From contig CM119267.1 in the NCBI GenBank assembly GCA_051294375.1, positions 20,461,476 through 20,525,475 of the forward strand: DNA of 64,000 nt, written 5' to 3'. Within the stretch, counting starts at the first letter, position 1. Every line of letters begins with the position of its first letter. This stretch comes from Paraspadella gotoi (lineage: Eukaryota; Chaetognatha). Below are positions 55,349 to 64,000 of this stretch, one piece after another. A program made the position numbers and the translations under genes. The notes beneath the pieces are model-generated. The model was not told the origin of the DNA. It ran no database searches and saw only the letters and a program-made list of their open reading frames with translations.

Positions 55349-57518
55349 GGTTCTGCGAAAGAACGGATAACCATTAACACAGGTTCCATCTTTTGTCAAA
55401 CAGAGGTTTATTGCTATGTACTACTATATATTGTATAGTAGAATTTATCACCTGGCTCTTAAGTGAATGGAGAATAGACGTTATAACTGGGAATAATAAA
55501 ATGAGTAAAATAACTCGATTAAAACTCAATCAGCACGACGAAAAATTTCCGAAAAAGGTTTGGAGATCGACGATCGACAGTTTTTGAGAAATTTTAACAA
55601 TAAAAGAGCGCAATAAATCAGTGGCAGTGAGGTTGAAGAATAATCTCGATGACAAGGCGGCTTCTAAATATAGCATTTATTCATTTATGAATGAACTTAA
55701 AAAAAGAAAAAAATTAACACAATATATTATTTTGCAAAATCTTACTTTCGCCGACCGGGGCTTTGGCGTCTTTTGAAAAACTACTTAAAAATATTTATTT
55801 AATTTTTTTTTTAATTATTACTTAATTACGGCTAAATTTTACTTTCTACTTTACTTTTAAAAAAAAATTTAAAAAAATATTACTTAATTACCCTAACCCT
55901 AAACCCTCTTAACCCTAACCACCCATAACCCTAAACCACCCATAACCCTAACCCCAGTCGGCGAAAGTAAAAGTAACCCCTAATTACCTTAACCCTAATC
56001 AGTAATCACTAAAGCGTAATAAAAATTTTAAATTTAACTTGAATTAAAATTCTAAAACTGAGGAACGAACAACATTATACTAATGAACATTTATGTATAA
56101 AAAAAATTTATAACATATTTTCCAATTTACGCAGTAGGCCATATTTATACTAGTACTAATCCAATAAATGTTAAAATTTCAAAATATTTTTTTGTAAGAT
56201 TTTTTTGAAGATTTGGATTCGTCATGACAAGTTGATATAAAGAAATATAACTTTTTTAAAAATTATTTCATGAAGTTGATCAAATATAAAAAAACCTATA
56301 TTTTAAGCTGAAAATTAAAAAAACCTATATTTAATATATAAAAATTTAATTTTTAACTCACTTAATGAAAGAATTTTTTAAAATGATTTATATTTTCTTT
56401 TATCAACTTTTGACGAAGAATTTAAATTTGCAATCAAAATTAAGAGAAGCCCATTTTGAAATTTTTCGATTTTATAAGGATAGTACTATATATAAATATA
56501 GCGAAAATTGAAGAATATAAAATTAATTTTTTTAACAAATTAATGTTCACTGATGTTAAGTGGTTCATAATTAAGATTTAGAATTTTCGTATGTAACTTT
56601 TACTATGCTCTAGTAATCACCCCTAACTCTAAACTACCTTAAATCATTCTTAACCCTAACCCCTAACTCCTAAATCCTAACCCCGGTTGGCTATGGCTAT
56701 CTAAAATACACATTTAAGAATAATCTTGTAGTAATCCACATATACAATAAAACAATACCAAAACCATTTTAATTTTCAAAATAAAAATAACTATAGGGAG
56801 CTTACACCGTAAAAAAATTCATTTTGTAAAGTAAAAAAAAAGTACGGAAAAATCAAGTCAAAAAACATTGCCCAAGTGCTTTTCAAATCAATTTTAAGCC
56901 CCTCAAGCTTCTTAATCGAGAGGTAAAAATCAAGTTCCAATAGAAACCAGACCCCTAAACAAAATCTCGTGCTGAGTTTACGATTTGTAATATTGCCTTA
57001 ATTTGGCGTCAAACATCGGCATAAAAACGATTGGCTAAAATCTTTCGAGTAATAGGGGTCCACTTGAAATTAAAGATAAGGGTAAAAAAAAATAATAAAA
57101 AAATATTACTTCCGCAAAGAGGAAAAGAGGAAAGAGCTTGCTTCCCACAACACACCCTTGAAGTTGAAGGCGCTTCCAATTATTTTTAATTAAGAATATC
57201 TTATTTTTTTATATTTGAATTATGATAATTAAGTCCCATAAATTTTTAAAATCACATTTTAATTCAGCATTTTGCCATGTCGATTAAAAAATATATAATA
57301 GGATAAATTTATTGATAATAAATATTTTGTATGAAATTTCTGTTTTCAAATTTAAATAAGGGAGGATGGGCTATCTTGTTCTTGACTTTGTTAGGTTCTT
57401 TTACTTATGATCAATAAGCAATTATGATTGATAAAATATGCGGCAAGATGAATTTTCTGCGCTCTTTCATCTTCATAGTCCCATCCTACACTCGTATCAC
57501 CAATAAATTACAATAGCT
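55349..57518. other. Repeat-rich intergenic region between ACY1 and polyamine oxidase
   Basis: Contains telomere-like CCCTAA motifs (55890-55960 and 56617-56690), an inverted pair around CTTTCGCCGAC (55745) and GTCGGCGAAAG (about 55957), the second MITE-like element (56010-56612), and otherwise AT-rich sequence to 57518. No gene found. Confidence 0.7.
56010..56612. mobile_element. Foldback MITE-like DNA transposon, copy 2
   Basis: 603 bases, clearly homologous to 5895-6507 over its length (shared words such as GAACGAACAACATTATACT and GGATAGTACTATATATAAAT). Decayed inverted ends are TAAAGCGTAATAAAA and TTTTACTATGCTCTA. Flanked by the 8-base duplication GTAATCAC at 56002-56009 and 56613-56620. 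It sits inside a telomere-like CCCTAA-rich tract. Confidence 0.9.
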
Positions 57519-58949
57519 TCACAACAAAGGTAAATTGTCTAATATTCTCTTTCCCTCCCTGACTCCGGAGTCGAAGGCACCGTGTAAGCAACTGAACCAG
57601 CGTTGATGAGTGGCCTCACCGGCGAAAAGCAGCCTCGGCGCGCCCCCTTTCCCGATCACCGGATTCCCTAACTCGACGGGGTCTACATCTCGCGCGCCTC
57701 TAGCGGCAACGTAACTGTAGGAGCCCTTCGTAAACTCATTGTGGTACCATCTCGTGCGCAGAAGGCGTTTGGGCGAAGAGATCCAGCTCAGCGGCATTTT
57801 TAAAAAACTGGCAAAGGCCTCGGCGAGATCTTTCAGAAGAGCTTCGTCCGACAATCCGTGGACGTGGAGAGCCTCTGGTCCGACGACCCAGATTAAGAGA
57901 ACGTCGACGTTGACAAAGTCGAACCCGAAAAGCCCGCGCGTCCAGGTGCGCTGAAGGTCATCGAAATCCGCGTCCCGTTTCCATCCGAAACGGACGGCGC
58001 GTGCGTCGCCGATTCGTTCTTCCAACTCTTTTAATTGATCGACGCTCAATTCGAGGAGAATCTTCTCCGCGACGCCGAATCCGATTCGCTCGATGGCTTC
58101 CTTCTTGTCCGATGGGAGATCGGGATCGAACTTGATGGCGCCGGCCTTCAAACACCCGAGAGACGCCGTCACGACGACGACGTCGGCGGAAATCTCGGCG
58201 CCATCGGCGAGGACGATCTTTACTGGAGGATCAGACTCGCCGTGAGTGATTGATTCGACTTTGGCACCCAAAAGGAGCTTCGCCCCGGAACCTTCGACGA
58301 GGTAATCGACTATGCGCGACAAACCGTCCTTGAAAGGGACGTCTCCACCTTTGCACTCGTCGTACATGCCGTAAAGGGACAACGAGATATCGCCAAGTCG
58401 GTCGGAACCCCAGGACAATCTCTCGACAAGATTGATTTGACGACAAAGACTTTTCAAGATTTCCCGTTCTTTCTCGTCGCCCGCGGTTTCGAAAAGGAAG
58501 CGCGTTTGGCGATTAGAGACGAACTTCTCGAGGTCGTCGTCAAACTCGGCCGGCGTCTCAATTCCCTTCTGGTAAAAGGCGAAGCACTCCACCTCCAGCT
58601 TTTTCCAAACAGACTTTGCCCGCGCCACAACCTCCCGAGGCACCGGTTCTCCATCCTCCGAAAAGAAAAGAACCCCACTCCCGAAGCTTTCTCCCTCGTG
58701 AAAAATGCCGTGGTTGAGGCAAAAAGCGTGGAGAGGGTTGCCGGCCAGGCCATGGAACCAATTGGCTCCAAGCTCAACTTTGCCAGAGGACGAACCGGCA
58801 TGGACGGAATGGATGCGGCCGCCTACGCGACTCTGTCCTTCTAAGATAACCACGTCAACTTCCGCGTTCTTGAGCGTCCACGCGACGGCGCTTCCGGCGA
58901 TTCCGGCGCCGACAATGACCACTTTTGGCCGGGAAGTCCGTGGTTTCAT
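57519..58949 (-). CDS. FAD-dependent polyamine oxidase (PAOX/SMOX family), single exon
   Basis: Flavin amine oxidase that oxidises spermine, spermidine or their acetylated forms. Start at 58949 (MKPRTSRPKVVIVGAGIAGS); an in-frame ATG at 59006 is possible. The Rossmann FAD motif VVIVGAGIAGSAV is followed by VVILEGQSRVGGRIHSV, then GANWFHGLAGNPLHAFC (substrate-entry region with His), VVVTASLGCLKAGAIKFDPD, ERIGFGVAEKILLEL, RTRWYHNEFTKGSYSYVAA and the C-terminal FAD motif LLFAGEATHQRWFSCLHGAF. About 476 residues, typical for the family, with no intron. It ends NLPLL without a peroxisomal SKL signal. Acetylpolyamine versus spermine preference cannot be told. Confidence 0.9.
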   Translation of the reverse strand: MKPRTSRPKVVIVGAGIAGSAVAWTLKNAEVDVVILEGQSRVGGRIHSVHAGSSSGKVELGANWFHGLAGNPLHAFCLNHGIFHEGESFGSGVLFFSEDGEPVPREVVARAKSVWKKLEVECFAFYQKGIETPAEFDDDLEKFVSNRQTRFLFETAGDEKEREILKSLCRQINLVERLSWGSDRLGDISLSLYGMYDECKGGDVPFKDGLSRIVDYLVEGSGAKLLLGAKVESITHGESDPPVKIVLADGAEISADVVVVTASLGCLKAGAIKFDPDLPSDKKEAIERIGFGVAEKILLELSVDQLKELEERIGDARAVRFGWKRDADFDDLQRTWTRGLFGFDFVNVDVLLIWVVGPEALHVHGLSDEALLKDLAEAFASFLKMPLSWISSPKRLLRTRWYHNEFTKGSYSYVAARGARDVDPVELGNPVIGKGGAPRLLFAGEATHQRWFSCLHGAFDSGVREGKRILDNLPLL

Positions 58950-59735
58950 TTGAAGGAGACGGCTCAAATAAAAACGGATAAAATCATGAAAATAGAAAAA
59001 AGACAAATACTGCGTTCTTAGGAGTCTGGATTAAAAACCTGTTTTCTAAACCGGTTTAATTTAAACTTTAAAAACTCTTCATAATGTAGAAGAAACTCTT
59101 ATGACTGAATTTACGTAATTTTTGCTTTGTTCCCGAAGTTATTATTGAAAAAAAGCGCCTAATTTTAAATAAGATTTAAAATAAATTTTAATTTTAATAT
59201 GTATTGAAAACTTTGTAATTTCTGACAAAAAATTAGATTCATAAAGACAGACAATTTTTTGAGGCAGTTTAAATAAAGATATTTAAAAAAAAATTGAAAC
59301 AGTACTTGAACAAGCGACAAATTTCTAAATTACACCAGTGCATGGGATAATAAATTAATTTTTTAATGTTAGAACTTAAAATTGATGACCCTAAGGCTAA
59401 ACCGTTAATAACTACATATAATATAACTGATTTTATCAAAAAAAAAGTCTTGAAAAAATTTCATTTTAATCCGACGGGCTCGATCGAAACGTCAAACACG
59501 AAGTACACGAGAATTCTGAAACGAAAAAAAAATAATGTCATTAATTTCGTTTTTATATTTTAAAATTGCAAATAAAACAATTGAGAAAGTTATAATCAAT
59601 AAATAAAAATATTTAAATGCGAGACTGGAAAAACAAATAATAAAAAATTTGAAGCGAAAAGGAGAAAAAAGAGTTTTGCGTGAGTATCAAACGTATCGAG
59701 AAAAAAGGTTTGCTGCAGGCACGCAAAATAGCTCT
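58950..59735. other. Intergenic region between polyamine oxidase and the ARL14EP-like gene
   Basis: AT-rich with no conserved coding signal; presumed oxidase promoter and ARL14EP-like 3' UTR. Confidence 0.55.
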
Positions 59736-60706
59736 TCAGGGCAAATGCGGAAATTTAACTTTGAAATCGGTCCCCTCGATTTCGATGTATTCGAAAGTCC
59801 ACTTGCGCCGTATTCGACAATCATTGCCACATTTCTCAGAGCCGCAACGAGGGCAGGGAAAGTGGCAACCGGGGCAACTCGCCTAGAAAATTTAAAAAGC
59901 TAGTAGCGACCCACTTTTCATTTTAAATATCTTTTAACAATCTAGTTGACCTCGAGACAGTCGCAAAGATCGAAGCCCTTGTATTGATTTAAGCCTCCGT
60001 CGGCGTCGTAGGCGGTCAAAGTGCGAGAGGCAACGTTGTAGTTGACACGGCCGCGGTTAGCCTAGAAATGGGCGAAGTTGTTTCATTGGCGGAGTTAGGG
60101 CCATTATAAATTACAGGATTTCAGTAGAAATGCCAAGGGTATCAAAATCATGAGATGATAATCCCCATGATGACCATAGGGAAAGAGAAACGAAAAGGAA
60201 AGGTTTTAGTCAAATTAAATAGACCGTAAAACCACCAACCGACTTTCTTTTGACGACCAAAGGAGATTCCTCGTTGGAGTCGTCGTCGTCTTCATCTTCA
60301 GATCGGCGCAAACGCAGCAACCGCGTCCCCGGGGGTTTAAATGGTTTCGACAAGAGATCTCGCCGAGATGCGACCGAAGCTGTCTTGACCGTGTGGGCGA
60401 GACTGGCGATCTTGCTGCGCATCTATGGGCAGAGGGGCCCCTAAGGTGACGCAGTAGTGAAAAAATAAAGTGAGACCCGAATCGCACCTTTGATTCTCCT
60501 GTGGCCGTGTCGCCGAATTCCGGAAAAATCTCGATGACGCGGGTGAAACATCCGGCAACGCCGTGATCCGCGTACCATTGATAGACTTTATTGGTGATTA
60601 AGTCTTTAGTTTCTCGTCAAAAATCTATCAGGGTGAGTGATCACTCAAATTCAAAGAACACACCTGTCTCATTTAGTAAATTTTGATGACTTGCGTCTAA
60701 ACTCAT
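59736..60706 (-). CDS. ARL14EP: ARL14 effector protein-like (ARF7EP C-terminal domain)
   Basis: Five short exons (60664-60706, 60488-60603, 60240-60422, 59951-60061, 59736-59882) with canonical GT/AG borders sum to exactly 600 bases, 199 residues. The C-terminus matches the ARL14EP cysteine domain: [11 protein letters not shown] continues across an intron into [20 protein letters not shown], then [17 protein letters not shown] (compare MDLCDCLDEDCLGCF...CGAECRCDRKW in human ARL14EP). The N-terminal exons ([33 protein letters not shown]) are not recognised. A middle exon is basic then acidic ([13 protein letters not shown]). The family binds ARL14/ARF7 and myosin 1E in mammals, and a nematode member works with a histone methyltransferase; the role here is unknown. 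Only 175 bases separate it from the ATXN10 stop. Confidence 0.85.
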
Positions 60707-60881
60707 GCTGCTTGCGGATCTGTTTTCAGTCTTTTCTAGAAAGTACAAGGCATTATAAGAGAACTAGTTTTTTTGAAGTTTGGCGTCACATGATAAGTCA
60801 CATGAAGAGTATCTGTATAAGGTATAAGAAAAATCATCAACAAGTTCGTATAAAACAAAAACAAATGATTTACTCAACACT

Positions 60882-62487
60882 TCAATCTCTCTTTCGCCGC
60901 AAGCGCGGCTTTCCCCCTTGGATCTCCACTTCCAGGCCCATCTCCTCCAGAACTCCTCCGTCGCCTTCACGGCCGCCGACGCCTTCGAGCTGCAGCCCAG
61001 CCACGACCTCTTGGTTCTCGACGTTGTCCTCGCAGAGGTTCCTCAACGCAAAAACGGCCCACTGACGGACGAAGGGGCTCCTCTCGTCAATGTCAAAGCT
61101 GTCGAGGACGGCGGGGACTCCGTCGAGCTCGCGAACGAGATCCTGGTTCCGTCGATGCTTCCAGCAAAGGTTTCCCAGGAGGCGGACAACGTCTCGGTGG
61201 AAATGGCTTTCCGTCGAGTCCGGATTGGCCGGAGGCGCCGAACCTCGATTAATCGCGAGTCGTTTGACGCTAGTCAACTGCCTGAGGATTGTGGTCACTC
61301 CCATCGCGAGTTTGCTAGATTCCTGGAGGATGGGCAATCGCGTCACCGATGAAGACGCCACGCAAAGGACGTCAAGCAGTTGGACAAAGTCGAGAGAAGG
61401 ACGCGGAGTGCAGCCGGATGAGAACAAATTCGCGGCTTCTTCGTTAAATAGTCGAACGAGGATGCGAAGATTTTCCGATGTCACTCCCACAACCTCCACC
61501 GCTTTTTCCGAAGTCTCGAGCCGCAGGTCGTTGGCTAAAACCTCCGAGCCCAAAGTTCTTTCGCGCTCCTCCATCTGGTAAAAGTACCTCTCGGCGAATC
61601 CATCGACGGACCACAATTTCCGCAGGGCGAACACCACCCACTCGCTCTCTTTCTGCGCAAAGACGTCAGCCGAACGTTTTATGAATCTCGACATCAGAGC
61701 GGCGTCGTCCATGAGCGTGCGCGACGCCGACTCGTCACAGCCGCTGAGACAAGTTGACAGCAACATGCAGCAGTAACTGCCGCATTTCCAGTCGTCGACC
61801 TCGAGCAAGGCTTCGAGGTTGCGGCGGCAAACTGGCTCGGCGAGGAACAGGCTCTGGTTGACAGTGTTGTCTACAGTCATGTTAGCCAGAGATTGGATGA
61901 GACAGCGGTGGGTCACGAGAAGAGATTCCGGCAGAGGAGTCGGTGATGGAAGACTCAGAAAGCGAGACACTGCGGGAGGTCGAGGGAGAAAAGTGGTTGC
62001 GACAAAGATTCAAAAAAAGCCGAAACACAGCTAAAAGGAATAGACTAGTACCTAGCTGCTGCAAAAAAGCATTGTTCCCTTTCTTTGTCGTCAGCTCATG
62101 ATTCTGCCCAGTGCCCGAAAATAACTCGCGGAAATGACGTTGCGTTTCGGGCAACGTTCGGCAGCAATTCCGGATGCAACGGAAGCAGTCCGTGAGAGAC
62201 ACGACGATTTCGCCGTCGAGGCTGACAAAGGAACGGAGGAGAAATAGGTTTTACTTCCCTTACCGACACCCCATACGTTGTACACACCTTCCACCCTCCA
62301 TGACGTCGAGAAGAGCATCCAAAGTGTCGGATATGGTCGCGACAAAGGTCGACGCCAACGACGATCTCGCGTCGACGATTAGACTGGCGCCCGACAACTC
62401 GGACAAAAGAAGCGCGATTTTAGAGGAGTCTTCTTTAAGGCGGAAGCGAAGATCGCCGATGTCGACGAGAAGTTTTTCCATCGACAT
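60882..62487 (-). CDS. ATXN10: Ataxin-10
   Basis: Armadillo-repeat protein. Start at 62487 (MSMEKLLVDIGDLRFRLKED). Three exons: about 62290-62487, about 62060-62235 (CFRCIRNCCRTLPETQRHFR then ELFSGTGQ) and 60882 to about 61975. The last exon has CRRNLEALLEVDDWKCGSYC and WVVFALRKLW. Its C-terminal domain is the most conserved: HFHRDVVRLLGNLCWKHRRN, QDLVRELDGVPAVLDSFDID, PFVRQWAVFALRNLCEDN, then NQEVVAGL and a basic tail RLRRKRD, stop at 60882-60884. This matches vertebrate ATXN10, which ends in the same FKxHLIRLIGNLCY...IRNLTEDN block. Function in animals concerns neuronal survival and O-GlcNAc transferase or cytokinesis partners (family knowledge). Confidence 0.93.
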
Positions 62488-62784
62488 TGTTTCTTTTTTG
62501 AGGTACGTAATAATTAGGAATTTAAAGAATAAGGAATAACAGATTTTTAGTGTGTAACAAACATTTTTATTATTATAATAATAAAAAATAAAAATTCGTC
62601 GTCACACACTAAAAATCTTTTATTCCTTAAACTTAAATACAACGAAAAGAAAGAATCATAACAATGAATTTAAAAGAAATAAGAAAGCGCTCACCAATAA
62701 CAAAAACAGCAATAAATTATTCCAGACCAGCTGGAAAGTGATAAAATTTGCTAGTTTATGATAACCAATACCCATAGCAGAATT

Positions 62785-64000
62785 TTAAAGTCTTGAATAA
62801 TGAATAATCTTCATTCCCAAGTTGTCATATGGATTAATGACCGAATCTCGTCGATAAAACACGTAATGTTGGAGAATAAAACAAAAATTGAAGGAAATCG
62901 TGATTAGGCCGAGCCCGAATTTGGTAAAATTGCCAAAAAATTGATTTCCAGTCGTCGTAGTTGTAAGACTACATTTTTTAAAAAAAGATCCGAGATAATT
63001 GTTTCTTTCGTCCCGACCAACATTCAAACAATGAACCATGATATGAGGCTGGTCAGTACTCATTTGACAAACCTTAAGAAACATCTGCAAAACAGAAAGC
63101 AAACCGCCCGATGTATCTAACAAAACCGTTCCGATGCTCCAGCCGTCAGTGCTTTTACGCCTATCGAAACACATCATTTATAGGAAACATTGTCAATGAA
63201 TTTTAAAACGAAAATTTCACCTAAAATTCATGTAAACTTGTGGAATGTATTTTAAAATAGAAACCGTAAGCTTGATGTAAGACCAAACATAAATATAATC
63301 GAGCCAAGAAATTACAGATACAACGGCAAGGATCAAGGTTGTCAAAGGCAGAAGAAAACGTTGCCAACGTGAGGGATCTTCAGACATTTAGAATGTAAAA
63401 TAATAAAATACCAATAAACGTGTTTTATGCGTAAAGTATGAATTGAATAATCATATCCTCACTTGCATAACACAGATATGTGTTGTTTTCCTCTTTATAC
63501 ATAAAGCACTGCGAGATAGTTAAGGTTGTAATGAAAAGAGCATGAATAGCTACAAACGACGTCATTATCTTCAACTTGAATCACGCCAAGAGGGTGGGCC
63601 TTTAAGAAATATTAGCAAGAAAGTCGGAAGGATTGCTCAATGCAATTAATATGTAAATTGTCTTGCCTGAAAATACAGTTTCGCGAACGTGGTAGTTATA
63701 TTTCAAGCATGTATTATAAATGACGTAAGCGAAAAATCCGATTTCATTCAGTGTCAAAAAATCGAAATTTAAGCCCACAACTGATTTGCGTTTGAAGTTG
63801 ATCCAAAATTGAGGGTAACCGCACAAAGCCCAACAAGCAAAATACATCCAACCGACGACTGCTCCTAACGTCTATAAATATAATTACTAATTATACTATA
63901 TTATAATTAGAACAAATCGAAAAAAGTGCATTAATAAAATGTAATTCTCAGTTTACCTCTAACCATTCGCTCCTGATAATAGAAATTTCTACTACGAGTA
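62785..64000 (-). CDS. CTNS: Cystinosin (lysosomal cystine transporter), 3' part with two apparent frameshifts
   Basis: PQ-loop lysosomal H+/cystine symporter. Exons from the right: about 63664-63865 (WMYFACWALCGYPQFWINFK, then RKSVVGLNFDFLTLNEIGFF, first PQ-loop-type repeat), about 63480-63605, about 63225-63390 (VWSYIKLTVSILKYIPQVYM, second PQ loop), 63073 to about 63165 (RKSTDGWSIGTVLLDTSGG, then LLSVLQMFLK) and 62785-62968 (SYNYDDWKSIF, then GNFTKFGLGLITISF). Two places need a one-base correction to keep the homologous frame. One extra base is at 63557 (after ...VEDNDV, before FVAIHALF). The other is in the six-A run 62935-62940 (between KSIF and GNFTKFG). So this is either a pseudogene, an allele or sequence error. 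The 5' part lies beyond the right edge. Confidence 0.85.

Noticed and set aside
59649-59903. Plus-strand frames opposite the last ARL14EP-like exon
   Set aside because: The minus strand encodes the conserved cysteine domain of ARL14EP there; the plus frames are shadows.

Overview
This is a gene-dense stretch of an animal nuclear genome. The genes are interrupted by short GT-AG introns, mostly about 50-100 bases, and encode conserved animal proteins: HECW-type ubiquitin ligase, PRMT5, FAM114A, SLC35B4, MCAT, MAGT1/TUSC3, SGSM3, FAM50, CEP57, TIGAR, alpha-SNAP, BCR/ABR, aminoacylase-1, polyamine oxidase, an ARL14EP-like protein, ataxin-10 and cystinosin. Telomere-like CCCTAA/TTAGGG motifs also fit an animal. 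Short introns, tight spacing and the mix of orthologues suggest a compact invertebrate genome, possibly an early-branching lineage such as a sponge. That placement is a guess; no single sequence here fixes the species.

Layout, left to right: HECW-like gene (its 3' part lies off the left edge), PRMT5, an unrecognised membrane protein, FAM114A, SLC35B4, mitochondrial MCAT, MAGT1/TUSC3, an unrecognised signal-peptide/coiled-coil membrane protein, a C2H2 zinc-finger gene, SGSM3, FAM50 and CEP57 (to 34.7 kb). Next comes a repeat-rich island (34.7-39.6 kb) with a 25-base assembly gap, a broken retroelement gag remnant, a 2-kb inverted repeat carrying two copies of an intronless TIGAR gene, and 26-base tandem arrays. 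Then follow a CD20/MS4A-like gene, alpha-SNAP, a small candidate plus-strand gene, BCR/ABR, ACY1, a second repeat-rich intergenic region (55.4-57.5 kb), an intronless polyamine oxidase, an ARL14EP-like gene, ATXN10 and the 3' part of cystinosin, which runs off the right edge.

Almost every gene is on the minus strand. The exceptions are a 72-codon candidate at 42955-43483 and the broken plus-strand TIGAR copy inside the palindrome. Spacing between consecutive minus-strand genes is often only 180-450 bases. The genes are not one pathway; they are housekeeping functions (methylation, glycosylation, vesicle traffic, splicing, centrosome, GTPase control, lysosome) packed together.

The most unusual items are: a 2.27-kb foldback element in a FAM50 intron, made of telomere-like repeats in a longer tandem unit and capped by clusters of GGCGAnnTCGCC palindromes; a DNA-transposon-like foldback family with two copies and clear 8-base target duplications; a nested insertion whose empty site is preserved in another gene of the same window; the TIGAR palindrome; and a cystinosin gene with two apparent single-base frameshifts. 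Exon joins were read by eye from homology and splice signals. Where a junction did not resolve, the entry says so.
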